This document shows, in pieces, positions 7,100 through 15,207 of a DNA stretch of 64,000 nucleotides. Origin of the DNA: Cellulophaga sp. HaHa_2_95 (GTDB lineage Bacteria; Bacteroidota; Bacteroidia; Flavobacteriales; Flavobacteriaceae); NCBI RefSeq assembly GCF_019278565.1, contig NZ_CP058988.1, forward strand, positions 744,001-808,000, written 5' to 3'. Below the pieces are notes generated by a model. It made no database searches. It was not told the origin of the DNA and saw only the letters and a program-made list of their open reading frames with translations. The translations under genes were made by a program, and so were the position numbers. Positions within the stretch are counted from its first letter, which is position 1; the number at the start of each line of letters is the position of its first letter.

Positions 7100-10000
7100 A
7101 TGAAGTTTGCGGAATACAAAGGATTAGATTTACCAGTAGTTGCAGAAGAGATTTTAAAATACTGGAAAGAGAACGATATTTTTGAAAAAAGTATTGCTAC
7201 TCGTGAGGGAAAAGAAAGCTATGTGTTTTTTGAAGGGCCACCTTCTGCAAACGGTATGCCTGGTATTCACCATGTAATGGCGAGAACTATAAAAGATATT
7301 TTTCCGCGTTACAAAACCATGAAAGGTTTTCAAGTAAAACGTAAAGCTGGTTGGGATACTCATGGATTGCCAATAGAACTTGGTGTAGAAAAAGAATTAG
7401 GAATTACCAAAGAAGATATTGGTACTAAAATATCTGTAGAAGAATACAATGCTGCTTGTAAAAAAGCGGTAATGCGTTATACAGATGTTTGGAATAAAAT
7501 GACCGAACAGGTTGGGTATTGGGTAGATATGGAAGACCCATACATTACCTATAAGCCTAAATACATGGAAACGGTATGGTGGTTGTTAAAAGAAATTTAT
7601 AATAAAAACCTTATTTATAAGGGATATACTATTCAGCCGTATTCTCCAAAGGCAGGTACAGGTTTAAGTTCTCATGAATTAAACCAACCAGGAACTTATC
7701 AAGATGTAACAGATACTACAGTTACGGCGCAGTTTAAAGCGGTAAGGGAGACCTTGCCTTCATTTTTTGATAGTATAGAGGGCGATATTCATTTTATTGC
7801 TTGGACAACCACTCCGTGGACTTTACCGTCGAACACAGCATTAACGGTAGGGCCTAAGATAGATTATGTCGTGGTTAAAACCTTTAATCAATATACGTTT
7901 GATCCTATAACGGTTGTTTTAGCAAAGCCTTTGGTTGGGAAGCAATTCGCAGGAAAATTTAAAGCTGTAGCAACAGAAGAAGAATTAGCAAGCTATAAAG
8001 AAGGAGATAAAAAAATACCTTATCTAGTTTTAGATACTATTATTGGTAAAGATCTAGTAGGGGTAAAATATGAGCAACTTATAGATTATGTGTTGCCTTA
8101 TCAGAATGCAGAAAATGCATTTAGAATTATTGCAGGAGATTTTGTAACTACAGAAGATGGTACAGGTATAGTACATACCGCACCTACTTTTGGAGCAGAT
8201 GATGCTATGGTGGCAAAACAAGCAGTACCAGAAATTCCTCCAATGTTAGTCTTGGATGAAAATAATAATCCAGTTCCTTTAGTAGATTTACAAGGTAAAT
8301 TTAGACCAGAATTAAAAGAATTTGGTGGCAAATATGTGAAGAATGAATATTACGATGATGGCGAGGCGCCAGAGCGTTCTATTGATGTGGAGCTTGCTAT
8401 TAAATTAAAAGAGGAGAATAAGGCATTTAAAGTAGAAAAGTATGTGCACAGTTACCCTAACTGCTGGCGTACGGATAAACCTATTTTATATTACCCGTTA
8501 GACTCATGGTTTATTAAGGTTACAGATGTTAAAGATAAAATGTTTGAGCTTAATCAAACAATAAACTGGAAGCCAAAAGCTACAGGAGAAGGTAGGTTTG
8601 GTAACTGGTTGGCAAATGCAAACGACTGGAACTTATCACGTTCTCGTTATTGGGGAATTCCTTTACCTATCTGGAGAACAGAAGACGGCAAAGAAGAAAT
8701 AATGATTGGTTCTGTTGCGGAACTGAAAGGAGAAATGCAAAAAGCATTAGCGGCAGGAGTTCTTGAGAAAGATATTTTTGAAGATTTTGAAGTCGGGAAC
8801 ATGACCGATGAAAACTATGATAAAATAGATTTGCATAAAAATATTGTAGATCAGATTACCTTAGTTTCAGCATCCGGAAAACCAATGAAGCGCGAAAGCG
8901 ATTTAATTGATGTTTGGTTTGATTCTGGTTCTATGCCCTATGCTCAATGGCATTATCCATTTGAAAATAAGGATTTGATTGATGGTAATAAAACTTTTCC
9001 TGCAGATTTTATAGCAGAAGGTGTTGATCAAACGCGTGGATGGTTTTATACCTTACATGCTATTGCTACAATGGTGTTTGACTCTGTAGCATATAAGAAT
9101 GTGGTCTCTAATGGTCTGGTGTTAGATAAAGAAGGTAAAAAGATGTCAAAGCGTTTAGGAAACGCGGCAGATCCTTTTGAAACTATGAATGAGCATGGTG
9201 CCGATGCAACGCGTTGGTACATGATATCAAATGCGAACCCGTGGGATAACTTAAAGTTTGATTTAGAAGGTATTGCTGAGGTAAAGCGAAAATTCTTTGG
9301 AACCCTTTATAATACCTATTCGTTTTTTGCTTTATATACAAATATTGATAATTTTCAATATAAGGAAGAAGATATTCCGTTGAAGGAAAGACCGGAAATA
9401 GATCAATGGGTATTGTCAGAATTACATACATTGATTAAAACGGTAGATGAGGCGTATGCAGATTATGAGCCAACGCGCGCCACACGTGCCATCTCAGAAT
9501 ATGTACAAGAGAATTTAAGTAACTGGTACGTGCGTTTATGTAGAAGACGTTTTTGGAAGGGCGATTATCAAAAAGATAAGATTTCTGCCTACCAAACACT
9601 TTATACTTGTTTGATAACGGTTGCTAAATTATCTGCTCCTGTTTCTCCATTCTTTATGGATAGACTTTACAAGGATTTAACGAATACAACACATACAGAA
9701 AATTTTGAAAGTGTACATTTGGCCGATTTCCCAGTTTATAATGAAAACATTGTAAACAAAGAGTTAGAGAGCAAAATGGCAAAAGCGCAAACTATATCAT
9801 CGTTAGTACTTTCTATTCGTCAGAAAGAGAAGATAAAAGTACGCCAGCCATTACAAAAAATTATGATTCCTATTTTGGATGAAAAGCAGAAGAATGAGAT
9901 TTTGGCGGTATCTGATTTAATTAAGTCGGAAGTGAATGTGAAAGAAATTGAGCTCTTAGATGATGCTTCTGGAATATTAGTGAAGCAAATAAAGCCAAAT

Positions 10001-10501
10001 TTTAAAGTTTTAGGCCCAAAATTCGGCAAAGATATGAAGCTGGTTGCCAGTGAAGTAGCTAAATTTTCTCAGGAAGATATCCAAAAAATTGAGCAACAGG
10101 GCGAAATTTCAATTGAAATTAATAATAAAAGTAGTATTTTACAGCTGCAAGACGTAGAGATTTCTTCTCAGGATATTGAAGGTTGGCTAGTGGCAACTTC
10201 AGGACCATTAACAGTTGCATTAGATGTAACTATTAATGAGGAATTAAGGAAAGAAGGAATTGCAAGAGAGCTAGTTAATAGAATCCAGAATTTGAGAAAA
10301 GACTCTGGTTTTGAAGTAACAGATAGAATTAATATTAAAATTTTAAAAAATAGTTTGGTTGAAGATGCTGTAGCTAGTAATCTTGATTATATAAAAACAG
10401 AGACCTTAACTGCTGAGCTAAATTTTGAAGAAGAATTAGAAAATGGTACGGAAATTGCCTTTGATGAGGTGAACACCAAATTGTTTATCCAAAAACACTA
10501 A
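7100..10501 (+). CDS. ileS: Isoleucyl-tRNA synthetase, type 2 (IleRS2)
   Basis: Charges tRNA-Ile with isoleucine and edits mischarged valine; cytosolic, 1133 residues. The class I signature is the altered form PSANGMPGIHH (GIHH at 55-58) instead of HIGH. The second signature is KMSKR at 681-685 instead of the KMSKS of type 1 enzymes. The editing (CP1) domain spans about 190-400, with the segment AWTTTPWTLPSNTALTVGP. The C-terminus is the long eukaryote-like anticodon region without the type 1 zinc-finger cysteines. These marks place it in the IleRS2 group, known for natural mupirocin resistance. A dksA-like gene begins 5 nt after the stop and is probably co-transcribed. Confidence 0.97.
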   Translation: MKFAEYKGLDLPVVAEEILKYWKENDIFEKSIATREGKESYVFFEGPPSANGMPGIHHVMARTIKDIFPRYKTMKGFQVKRKAGWDTHGLPIELGVEKELGITKEDIGTKISVEEYNAACKKAVMRYTDVWNKMTEQVGYWVDMEDPYITYKPKYMETVWWLLKEIYNKNLIYKGYTIQPYSPKAGTGLSSHELNQPGTYQDVTDTTVTAQFKAVRETLPSFFDSIEGDIHFIAWTTTPWTLPSNTALTVGPKIDYVVVKTFNQYTFDPITVVLAKPLVGKQFAGKFKAVATEEELASYKEGDKKIPYLVLDTIIGKDLVGVKYEQLIDYVLPYQNAENAFRIIAGDFVTTEDGTGIVHTAPTFGADDAMVAKQAVPEIPPMLVLDENNNPVPLVDLQGKFRPELKEFGGKYVKNEYYDDGEAPERSIDVELAIKLKEENKAFKVEKYVHSYPNCWRTDKPILYYPLDSWFIKVTDVKDKMFELNQTINWKPKATGEGRFGNWLANANDWNLSRSRYWGIPLPIWRTEDGKEEIMIGSVAELKGEMQKALAAGVLEKDIFEDFEVGNMTDENYDKIDLHKNIVDQITLVSASGKPMKRESDLIDVWFDSGSMPYAQWHYPFENKDLIDGNKTFPADFIAEGVDQTRGWFYTLHAIATMVFDSVAYKNVVSNGLVLDKEGKKMSKRLGNAADPFETMNEHGADATRWYMISNANPWDNLKFDLEGIAEVKRKFFGTLYNTYSFFALYTNIDNFQYKEEDIPLKERPEIDQWVLSELHTLIKTVDEAYADYEPTRATRAISEYVQENLSNWYVRLCRRRFWKGDYQKDKISAYQTLYTCLITVAKLSAPVSPFFMDRLYKDLTNTTHTENFESVHLADFPVYNENIVNKELESKMAKAQTISSLVLSIRQKEKIKVRQPLQKIMIPILDEKQKNEILAVSDLIKSEVNVKEIELLDDASGILVKQIKPNFKVLGPKFGKDMKLVASEVAKFSQEDIQKIEQQGEISIEINNKSSILQLQDVEISSQDIEGWLVATSGPLTVALDVTINEELRKEGIARELVNRIQNLRKDSGFEVTDRINIKILKNSLVEDAVASNLDYIKTETLTAELNFEEELENGTEIAFDEVNTKLFIQKH

Positions 10502-10506
10502 AAACT

Positions 10507-10887
10507 ATGGTTGAAGATTTAAAAGTTAGATACTCTGATAAAGACTTAGCAGAATTTAAAGAGCTTATTACAGACAAAATTGAAAAAGCTAAAAGTCATT
10601 TAGAACTTTTAAAAAGCTCTTATATGAATGATGGAAATAATGGTACAGATGATACCTCGCCAACATTTAAAGCTTTTGAAGAAGGTTCTGCTACGATGAG
10701 TAAAGAGGCAAATACGCAGTTGGCTATTCGTCAAGAGAAATTTATTCGTGATTTGAAAAATGCGGTACTTCGTATTGAGAACAAAACATACGGAATCTGT
10801 AGAGTGACTGGAAAATTGATCAATAAAGAGCGCTTAAAATTAGTTCCGCATGCTACCTTAAGTATCGAGGCTAAGAATATGCAGTAA
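10507..10887 (+). CDS. DksA/TraR-family protein with degenerate zinc finger
   Basis: A 126-residue protein resembling DksA/TraR, which enter the RNA polymerase secondary channel and alter rRNA and biosynthetic promoters together with ppGpp. A coiled-coil-like helical pair covers about residues 10-90. The C-terminal signature starts YGICRVTGKLINKERLKLVP. In the canonical finger, cysteines lie at spacing C-x2-C-x17-C-x2-C; here the four positions are C98, T101, S119 and A122, so only one ligand remains and zinc binding is unlikely. The helical-tip DxxDxA motif of E. coli DksA is also not evident. The 5-nt gap to ileS indicates one operon. RNA polymerase binding is a family-based inference. Confidence 0.85.
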   Translation: MVEDLKVRYSDKDLAEFKELITDKIEKAKSHLELLKSSYMNDGNNGTDDTSPTFKAFEEGSATMSKEANTQLAIRQEKFIRDLKNAVLRIENKTYGICRVTGKLINKERLKLVPHATLSIEAKNMQ

Positions 10888-10908
10888 TTTTTCTTCATTA
10901 AAAATTTA

Positions 10909-10957
10909 AATCCCGTGTTTATGTCACTTGTTAAGTGCATTGGTGCGGGTTTTTTTA
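10909..10957 (+). terminator. Terminator after the ileS-dksA-like operon
   Basis: CCCG at 10912-10915 pairs with CGGG before TTTTTTT, with an inner CACT/AGTG stem. The structure ends 20 nt before the ATG of the next gene. Confidence 0.65.
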
Positions 10958-10976
10958 TGCAAGCCAAAATTATAAA

Positions 10977-11597
10977 ATGAAAGTACTTTTCTTTATTTTT
11001 TTAGTAGTATCAATGCAATTTGGGCAGGCTCAGAAGGTTGTTGAGAAAACAATTTTTGATACAGTAGATACTGCAATTGAAATAGATGCGAGCAATTGTT
11101 ATGCAGTTTTCGTAACAACTTCAAAAAGTAATAAGGTAATAGTAGCGGCTAAAATGGCCGGAGAGTATAGCGATAATCTTAGTTTAAATATTCATGAAGA
11201 AGGGAAAACGTTGTTGGTTGATACCGGCTTTAATTTAAACTTTGAAGCTCCAAACGATAAGTTAAGTGCGCACAAGGTGGTGTCTATTTCATTGCATATT
11301 AGTGTGCCAGAACATTTAAGAGTAAGAATTTTTGGAACCTATAGCAATGTAGACATTGCTGGTTTTTATAAAAACTTAGACGTCTCATTAAATGATGGAA
11401 ATTGTACTCTCAGAAACACAGGTGTAGATACTAGTGTGCAAACACAAAGTGGAACAATTACTGTAGTTGCTGATTCTGGAACAATAACAGCCAAGACCAA
11501 ATACGGGCGGTTGTCATCTGAAGAAATAAAGGGCGGAAATGATGTTTATAATCTTAAATCAGTTACCGGAAATATACATCTTAAGAAACTCAATTAA
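10977..11597 (+). CDS. Secreted beta-rich protein of unknown function (DUF4097-like character)
   Basis: A 206-residue protein starting at the ATG that gives the signal peptide MKVLFFIFLVVSMQFGQAQ; an upstream in-frame ATG would place 14 unlikely residues before it. The mature part alternates short strands with Gly/Asn/Asp turns (NVDIAGFYKNLDVSLNDGN, SGTITVVADSGTITAKT), as in the beta-helical DUF4097-like putative adhesins of Bacteroidota. No catalytic motif is seen. It lies downstream of a terminator and 35 nt before lspA, with which it may share a transcript. Function unknown; extracytoplasmic location is the only supported statement. Confidence 0.65.
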   Translation: MKVLFFIFLVVSMQFGQAQKVVEKTIFDTVDTAIEIDASNCYAVFVTTSKSNKVIVAAKMAGEYSDNLSLNIHEEGKTLLVDTGFNLNFEAPNDKLSAHKVVSISLHISVPEHLRVRIFGTYSNVDIAGFYKNLDVSLNDGNCTLRNTGVDTSVQTQSGTITVVADSGTITAKTKYGRLSSEEIKGGNDVYNLKSVTGNIHLKKLN

Positions 11598-11604
11598 TAT
11601 AACT

Positions 11605-11612
11605 ATTTTTGC
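11605..11612 (+). promoter_or_regulatory. -7 element before lspA
   Basis: TATTTTTG matches TAnnTTTG and lies 21 nt before the ATG at 11633. It supports that ATG over the TTG at 11609, which would fall inside this element. Confidence 0.45.
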
Positions 11613-11632
11613 ACCACGTTTATAAAATAAGC

Positions 11633-12304
11633 ATGAGTTTAAAAAAATCAATTCTACTAGTTTTAATAATTCTAGTTGTAGATCAGATAAGTAAAATATA
11701 CGTAAAAACACATTTCACCTATAATGAAACTTTAGAGGTTTTTAGTTGGTTCAAATTTGTGTTTATTGAAAACTCAGGTGCAGCGTGGGGTACTAAGTTA
11801 AGTGACTTTTTACCTATCTCTGAAGAAACAGGAAAATTAATCTTAACTGTTTTTAGGCTATTTGCTGTGGTTGGTATTGGTTATTGGTTGTACGATACGG
11901 TAAGAAAAAATTTATCCAATACGTTGGCAATTGCTGTTTCTTTGATATTTGCAGGAGCTTTGGGAAATATTATAGATTCTGTTTTTTACGGAATGATATT
12001 CTCTGAAAGTCTTTATGGGGGCGAATTGGCTACTGCCTTTTCAGGTGAACCTTATGGGAGTATTTTTCATGGTAAAGTGGTAGATATGCTTCATTTTCCA
12101 TTTATAGAGAATGCGGTGTGGCCAGAATGGGTTCCTTACTTTGGTGGTAATACATTTAGTTTCTTTGAGCCGGTATTTAATATTGCAGATATGGCAATTA
12201 GTACAGGGGTGGGAATCTTACTTGTGTTCAATAAAAAAGCATTTGCTAAAACAGAGGAAGAAGAAAGTATCGAAACATCAGAACCGCAAGAAGGAACTGT
12301 TTAA
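11633..12304 (+). CDS. lspA: Lipoprotein signal peptidase (signal peptidase II)
   Basis: Inner-membrane aspartyl protease that cleaves prolipoproteins just before the lipidated cysteine. The ATG at 11633 gives 223 residues beginning MSLKKSILLVLIILVVDQIS. Conserved blocks are the first helix with VDQISK, the FVFIENSGAAWG segment, and the two catalytic Asp segments GALGNIIDS and FNIADMAIS. It is longer than the roughly 160-residue E. coli enzyme, as is usual in Bacteroidota, because of an insertion around the segment MIFSESLYGGELATAFSG and an acidic C-terminal tail. Many predicted lipoproteins in this window are its likely substrates. The stop codon overlaps the convergent cyclo-ligase gene by 4 bp. 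Confidence 0.95.
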   Translation: MSLKKSILLVLIILVVDQISKIYVKTHFTYNETLEVFSWFKFVFIENSGAAWGTKLSDFLPISEETGKLILTVFRLFAVVGIGYWLYDTVRKNLSNTLAIAVSLIFAGALGNIIDSVFYGMIFSESLYGGELATAFSGEPYGSIFHGKVVDMLHFPFIENAVWPEWVPYFGGNTFSFFEPVFNIADMAISTGVGILLVFNKKAFAKTEEEESIETSEPQEGTV

Positions 12305-12861
12305 AATGTATACGTCTTGTTTGGTGTAACACAATAGTCTAACTTAATGTCGGTAGCTAAGATGTCTGTGATTGTATCAGCAGCTTCAAAGAATGATAGT
12401 CCCACTTTAAGGCAGTTCTCATTACAATCAGCTAAGAATTTATCATAATATCCTTTTCCATAACCCACTCTGTTTCCTAAAGCATCAAATGCTAATAAAG
12501 GAATAAAAACCACATCTATACTGTTTGCTGGTATTTCTATGCCATCTACAGGTTCAGGAACGTTCCATTTATTTTTTTTAATCAGTGTATTGTCTGTCAA
12601 AAGATAGTGTTGCAGGGTTTGGCTATCTTGCATTTTCGATAAAATAATATTTTTATCTTTTCCTTGTAAAATGGATAATATAAAGCTAGTGTCTATTTCC
12701 TTTTTTTCAGATATAGATAAGTATAAATGGTAATTGTTTTTATTCCAGATGGGAAGTTGAAGTAGATTATTGGCTATGGAAATGCTTGAATCTATAAGTT
12801 CATCGGGAGAAAGTTTCTCGCGTCTTGAAGTGTACGTTAATCTAAGATCTTTTTTTATCAT
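12301..12861 (-). CDS. 5-formyltetrahydrofolate cyclo-ligase
   Basis: ATP-dependent enzyme that converts 5-formyl-THF to 5,10-methenyl-THF, returning stored folate to the one-carbon pool; cytosolic, 186 residues. The N-terminal RLTYTSRREKLSPDEL helix, the phosphate-binding PLLAFDALGNRVGYGKGYYD segment (GYGKGYYD is the family hallmark) and the KVGLSFFEAADTI strand are all present. It is convergent with lspA and shares its last 4 bp. No terminator lies between the two, so antisense read-through at the 3' ends is possible. A 542-bp region without a normal-sized gene lies upstream. Confidence 0.92.
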   Translation of the reverse strand: MIKKDLRLTYTSRREKLSPDELIDSSISIANNLLQLPIWNKNNYHLYLSISEKKEIDTSFILSILQGKDKNIILSKMQDSQTLQHYLLTDNTLIKKNKWNVPEPVDGIEIPANSIDVVFIPLLAFDALGNRVGYGKGYYDKFLADCNENCLKVGLSFFEAADTITDILATDIKLDYCVTPNKTYTF

Positions 12862-12907
12862 ATAAAATCTTGGTTATAACGTAATAATTGATGCTAAATT
12901 GTAATGT

Positions 12908-12994
12908 CTATTCTTTAGCTGAAACAGCAACGTAAATTTTAAAGAAAAGCATTAAAATCAAATAAGTTCCTAAAGTTATGATGTAATTTTCCAT
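12908..12994 (-). CDS. Possible 28-residue single-helix membrane peptide
   Basis: An ATG-started frame encodes a 28-residue peptide beginning MENYIITLGTYLILMLFFKI and ending in VAVSAKE. It has one hydrophobic stretch long enough to span a membrane, with a short acidic N-terminus and a C-terminal Lys. It lies 47 nt upstream of the cyclo-ligase gene on the same strand. The codons look normal for the genome and the ATG is preceded by an AT-rich leader. No homologue can be named, and so short a frame can arise by chance. Kept because the composition is clearly that of a small membrane protein. Confidence 0.35.
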   Translation of the reverse strand: MENYIITLGTYLILMLFFKIYVAVSAKE

Positions 12995-13403
12995 AGCAGT
13001 ATTAATTTTCTATAATCTAAATGTAAATAAAAAAACAATATAATTCCGCGAAGTGCATTCAAAAATCGTTGAAACGCACTCTTTTAGTAAAAAATTATGA
13101 TTTTGTAGGAATTGTAGGAAGAATTACTTCTCTAAAAATAGCATTTAAAATAGTGATATTCAAATTTTTAAGAGAACTTTAAGGGGGTGAGGACCGTATG
13201 AGTGGTATTTGAGCCTATAGCTATTTTAGTTTACAATTTCTTAAACAGAATTATTTGATTATAAAGTATAGTAATAAGTACCTTTTTGCATACGGTTCTA
13301 ATCATCAAAATTTGAAGTTAAAACGCCTTAAAAATTATAGCTTTTGCTAAAAACAGAGTAATTTAACGGTCTTTATCATAGATTAAATATTTAGATTAAT
13401 TTA
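12995..13403. other. AT-rich intergenic region upstream of uvrC
   Basis: No convincing reading frame, hairpin terminator or tRNA is visible. An SD-like AAGGGGGTGAGG near 13180 precedes an ATG, but that frame stops after four codons. The stretch presumably holds the uvrC promoter and, on the other strand, the promoter of the small membrane frame and cyclo-ligase gene. I could not fix a -7/-33 pair. Confidence 0.4.
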
Positions 13404-15191
13404 ATGCAAGAACCATCTCTAGAATTACAGCTTAGTACACTGCCTAATAATCCAGGAGTATATCAGTTTTATGATGCTGAAGATAAAATTCTGTATGTAG
13501 GGAAGGCTAAGAATCTAAAGAAAAGGGTAAGCTCTTATTTTACTAAAAATCATGAAATTGGCAAAACGCGTGTATTAGTAAAGAAAATAAGGAGTATAAA
13601 ACATATCGTTGTTCCTACAGAGTCAGATGCACTTCTTTTAGAGAATAATTTAATTAAGAAATACCAGCCCAGGTATAATGTTCTTTTAAAAGACGATAAA
13701 TCCTATCCTTGGATTTGTATTAAGAACGAGCGTTTTCCGAGAATTTTTCCGACTAGGAGGCATATTAAAGACGGGTCTGAATATTTTGGACCGTATACGA
13801 GTATGAAAACGGTAAAAACCTTGCTCGATTTAATTAAGAGTGTATATCCATTGCGTACCTGTAATTATGATTTGTCAAAAGAAAAAATAGCGTCTGGTAA
13901 ATATAAAGTATGTCTTGAGTATCACCTCAAAAACTGCAAGGGCCCTTGTGAAGATTATCAAGATGCAGAAGAGTATCACAGGCAGATAGAAGAAATTCGT
14001 GAAATACTAAAAGGTAATTTTAAATCCTCGCTTCAGTATTTTAAAAATCAAATGAAAATCTTTGCTCAAGAAATGCGCTTTGAGGAGGCGCAAGATATCA
14101 AGGAAAAAGTAGCAGTGCTAGAGAATTATCAAGTAAGAACTACCATCGTAAACCCTAAAATTAACAATGTAGATGTTTTTTCTATCATATCAGATGAAGC
14201 TTTTGCATACGTGAATTACTTGCAACTTTCACATGGTTCAATTATACGATCACATACTTTAGAGATAAAGAAGAAGTTGGATGAGTCTGATGCAGACCTT
14301 TTGGCTTTAGCTATTGTAGAAATTCGTCAAAGATTTAAATCGCTAACAAGAGAAATATATGTACCGTTCTCTGTAGAGGTAGAACAGGATGTTAAGATTA
14401 CTATTCCTAAGTTAGGCGATAAAAAAAGAATTTTAGAATTATCAGAGCGGAATGCTAAACTTCAACGACAAGAGCGTTTCAACCAAATAAAAATCATGGA
14501 TCCAGATCGCCATACGAATAGGTTGATGGCCCAGATGAAAAGAGATTTAAGATTGTCTGAAGAGCCAAGACATATAGAATGTTTTGATAACTCCAACATT
14601 CAAGGAACCAATCCTGTTGCTGCTTGTGTGGTGTTTAAGAATGGAAAACCATCTAAAAAAGAGTATCGCCACTATAATATTAAAACTGTAGATGGTCCAG
14701 ATGATTTTGCTTCGATGGAAGAAGTAGTTTTTAGGCGCTACAAAAGACTTTTAGAAGAAGAAGAGCCGTTACCGCAGTTAATTGTTATTGATGGCGGTAA
14801 AGGGCAATTGTCATCGGCATTAAAAAGTCTAGATCTATTAGGTTTGCGTGGGAAAATAGCGATTATCGGAATTGCGAAGCGTTTAGAGGAAATTTATTTC
14901 CCAGGAGATTCAATTCCCTTATATTTAGATAAAAAGTCAGAAAGTCTAAAAGTTATTCAATTTCTCAGGAATGAAGCGCACCGTTTTGGAATTACGTTCC
15001 ATCGAAATAAGAGAAGTGCTGGGGCAATTTCGTCTGAGTTGGAAGCTATTGAAGGTATAGGTGGTAAAACAATAGAAGATTTGCTGAAAAGATTTAAATC
15101 GGTAAAAAGGGTTAAAGAGGCTTCATTAGAGCAATTGGCTGAAACAGTAGGAATGGCTAGAGCAAAAAAAGTATACGAGAGTTTTCATTAA
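13404..15191 (+). CDS. uvrC: Excinuclease ABC subunit C
   Basis: The nuclease subunit of UvrABC nucleotide excision repair; it makes both incisions around a lesion. At 595 residues the protein has the full architecture. The N-terminal GIY-YIG nuclease (3' incision) is seen in PNNPGVYQFYD and KILYVGKAKNLKKRV. The four-cysteine region (RTCNYD, CLEYHLKNCKGPCEDY) follows near 150-175, then the UVR motif FEEAQDIKEKVAVLE near 225. The RNase H-like 5' incision domain has ECFDNSNIQGTNPVAACVVF and LIVIDGGKGQL, and the C-terminus ends in helix-hairpin-helix repeats with IEGIGGKTIEDLLKRF. The next gene starts 17 nt after the stop, so co-transcription is likely. Confidence 0.97.
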   Translation: MQEPSLELQLSTLPNNPGVYQFYDAEDKILYVGKAKNLKKRVSSYFTKNHEIGKTRVLVKKIRSIKHIVVPTESDALLLENNLIKKYQPRYNVLLKDDKSYPWICIKNERFPRIFPTRRHIKDGSEYFGPYTSMKTVKTLLDLIKSVYPLRTCNYDLSKEKIASGKYKVCLEYHLKNCKGPCEDYQDAEEYHRQIEEIREILKGNFKSSLQYFKNQMKIFAQEMRFEEAQDIKEKVAVLENYQVRTTIVNPKINNVDVFSIISDEAFAYVNYLQLSHGSIIRSHTLEIKKKLDESDADLLALAIVEIRQRFKSLTREIYVPFSVEVEQDVKITIPKLGDKKRILELSERNAKLQRQERFNQIKIMDPDRHTNRLMAQMKRDLRLSEEPRHIECFDNSNIQGTNPVAACVVFKNGKPSKKEYRHYNIKTVDGPDDFASMEEVVFRRYKRLLEEEEPLPQLIVIDGGKGQLSSALKSLDLLGLRGKIAIIGIAKRLEEIYFPGDSIPLYLDKKSESLKVIQFLRNEAHRFGITFHRNKRSAGAISSELEAIEGIGGKTIEDLLKRFKSVKRVKEASLEQLAETVGMARAKKVYESFH

Positions 15192-15207
15192 TTTGAAAAG
15201 CAACACT

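Noticed and set aside
9183..9431. 82-codon minus-strand frame inside ileS
   Set aside because: Antisense to the conserved IleRS region downstream of KMSKR; no independent support.
13178..13215. SD-like purine run followed by ATG before uvrC
   Set aside because: The frame stops after four codons, and Bacteroidota do not depend on such SD sequences.
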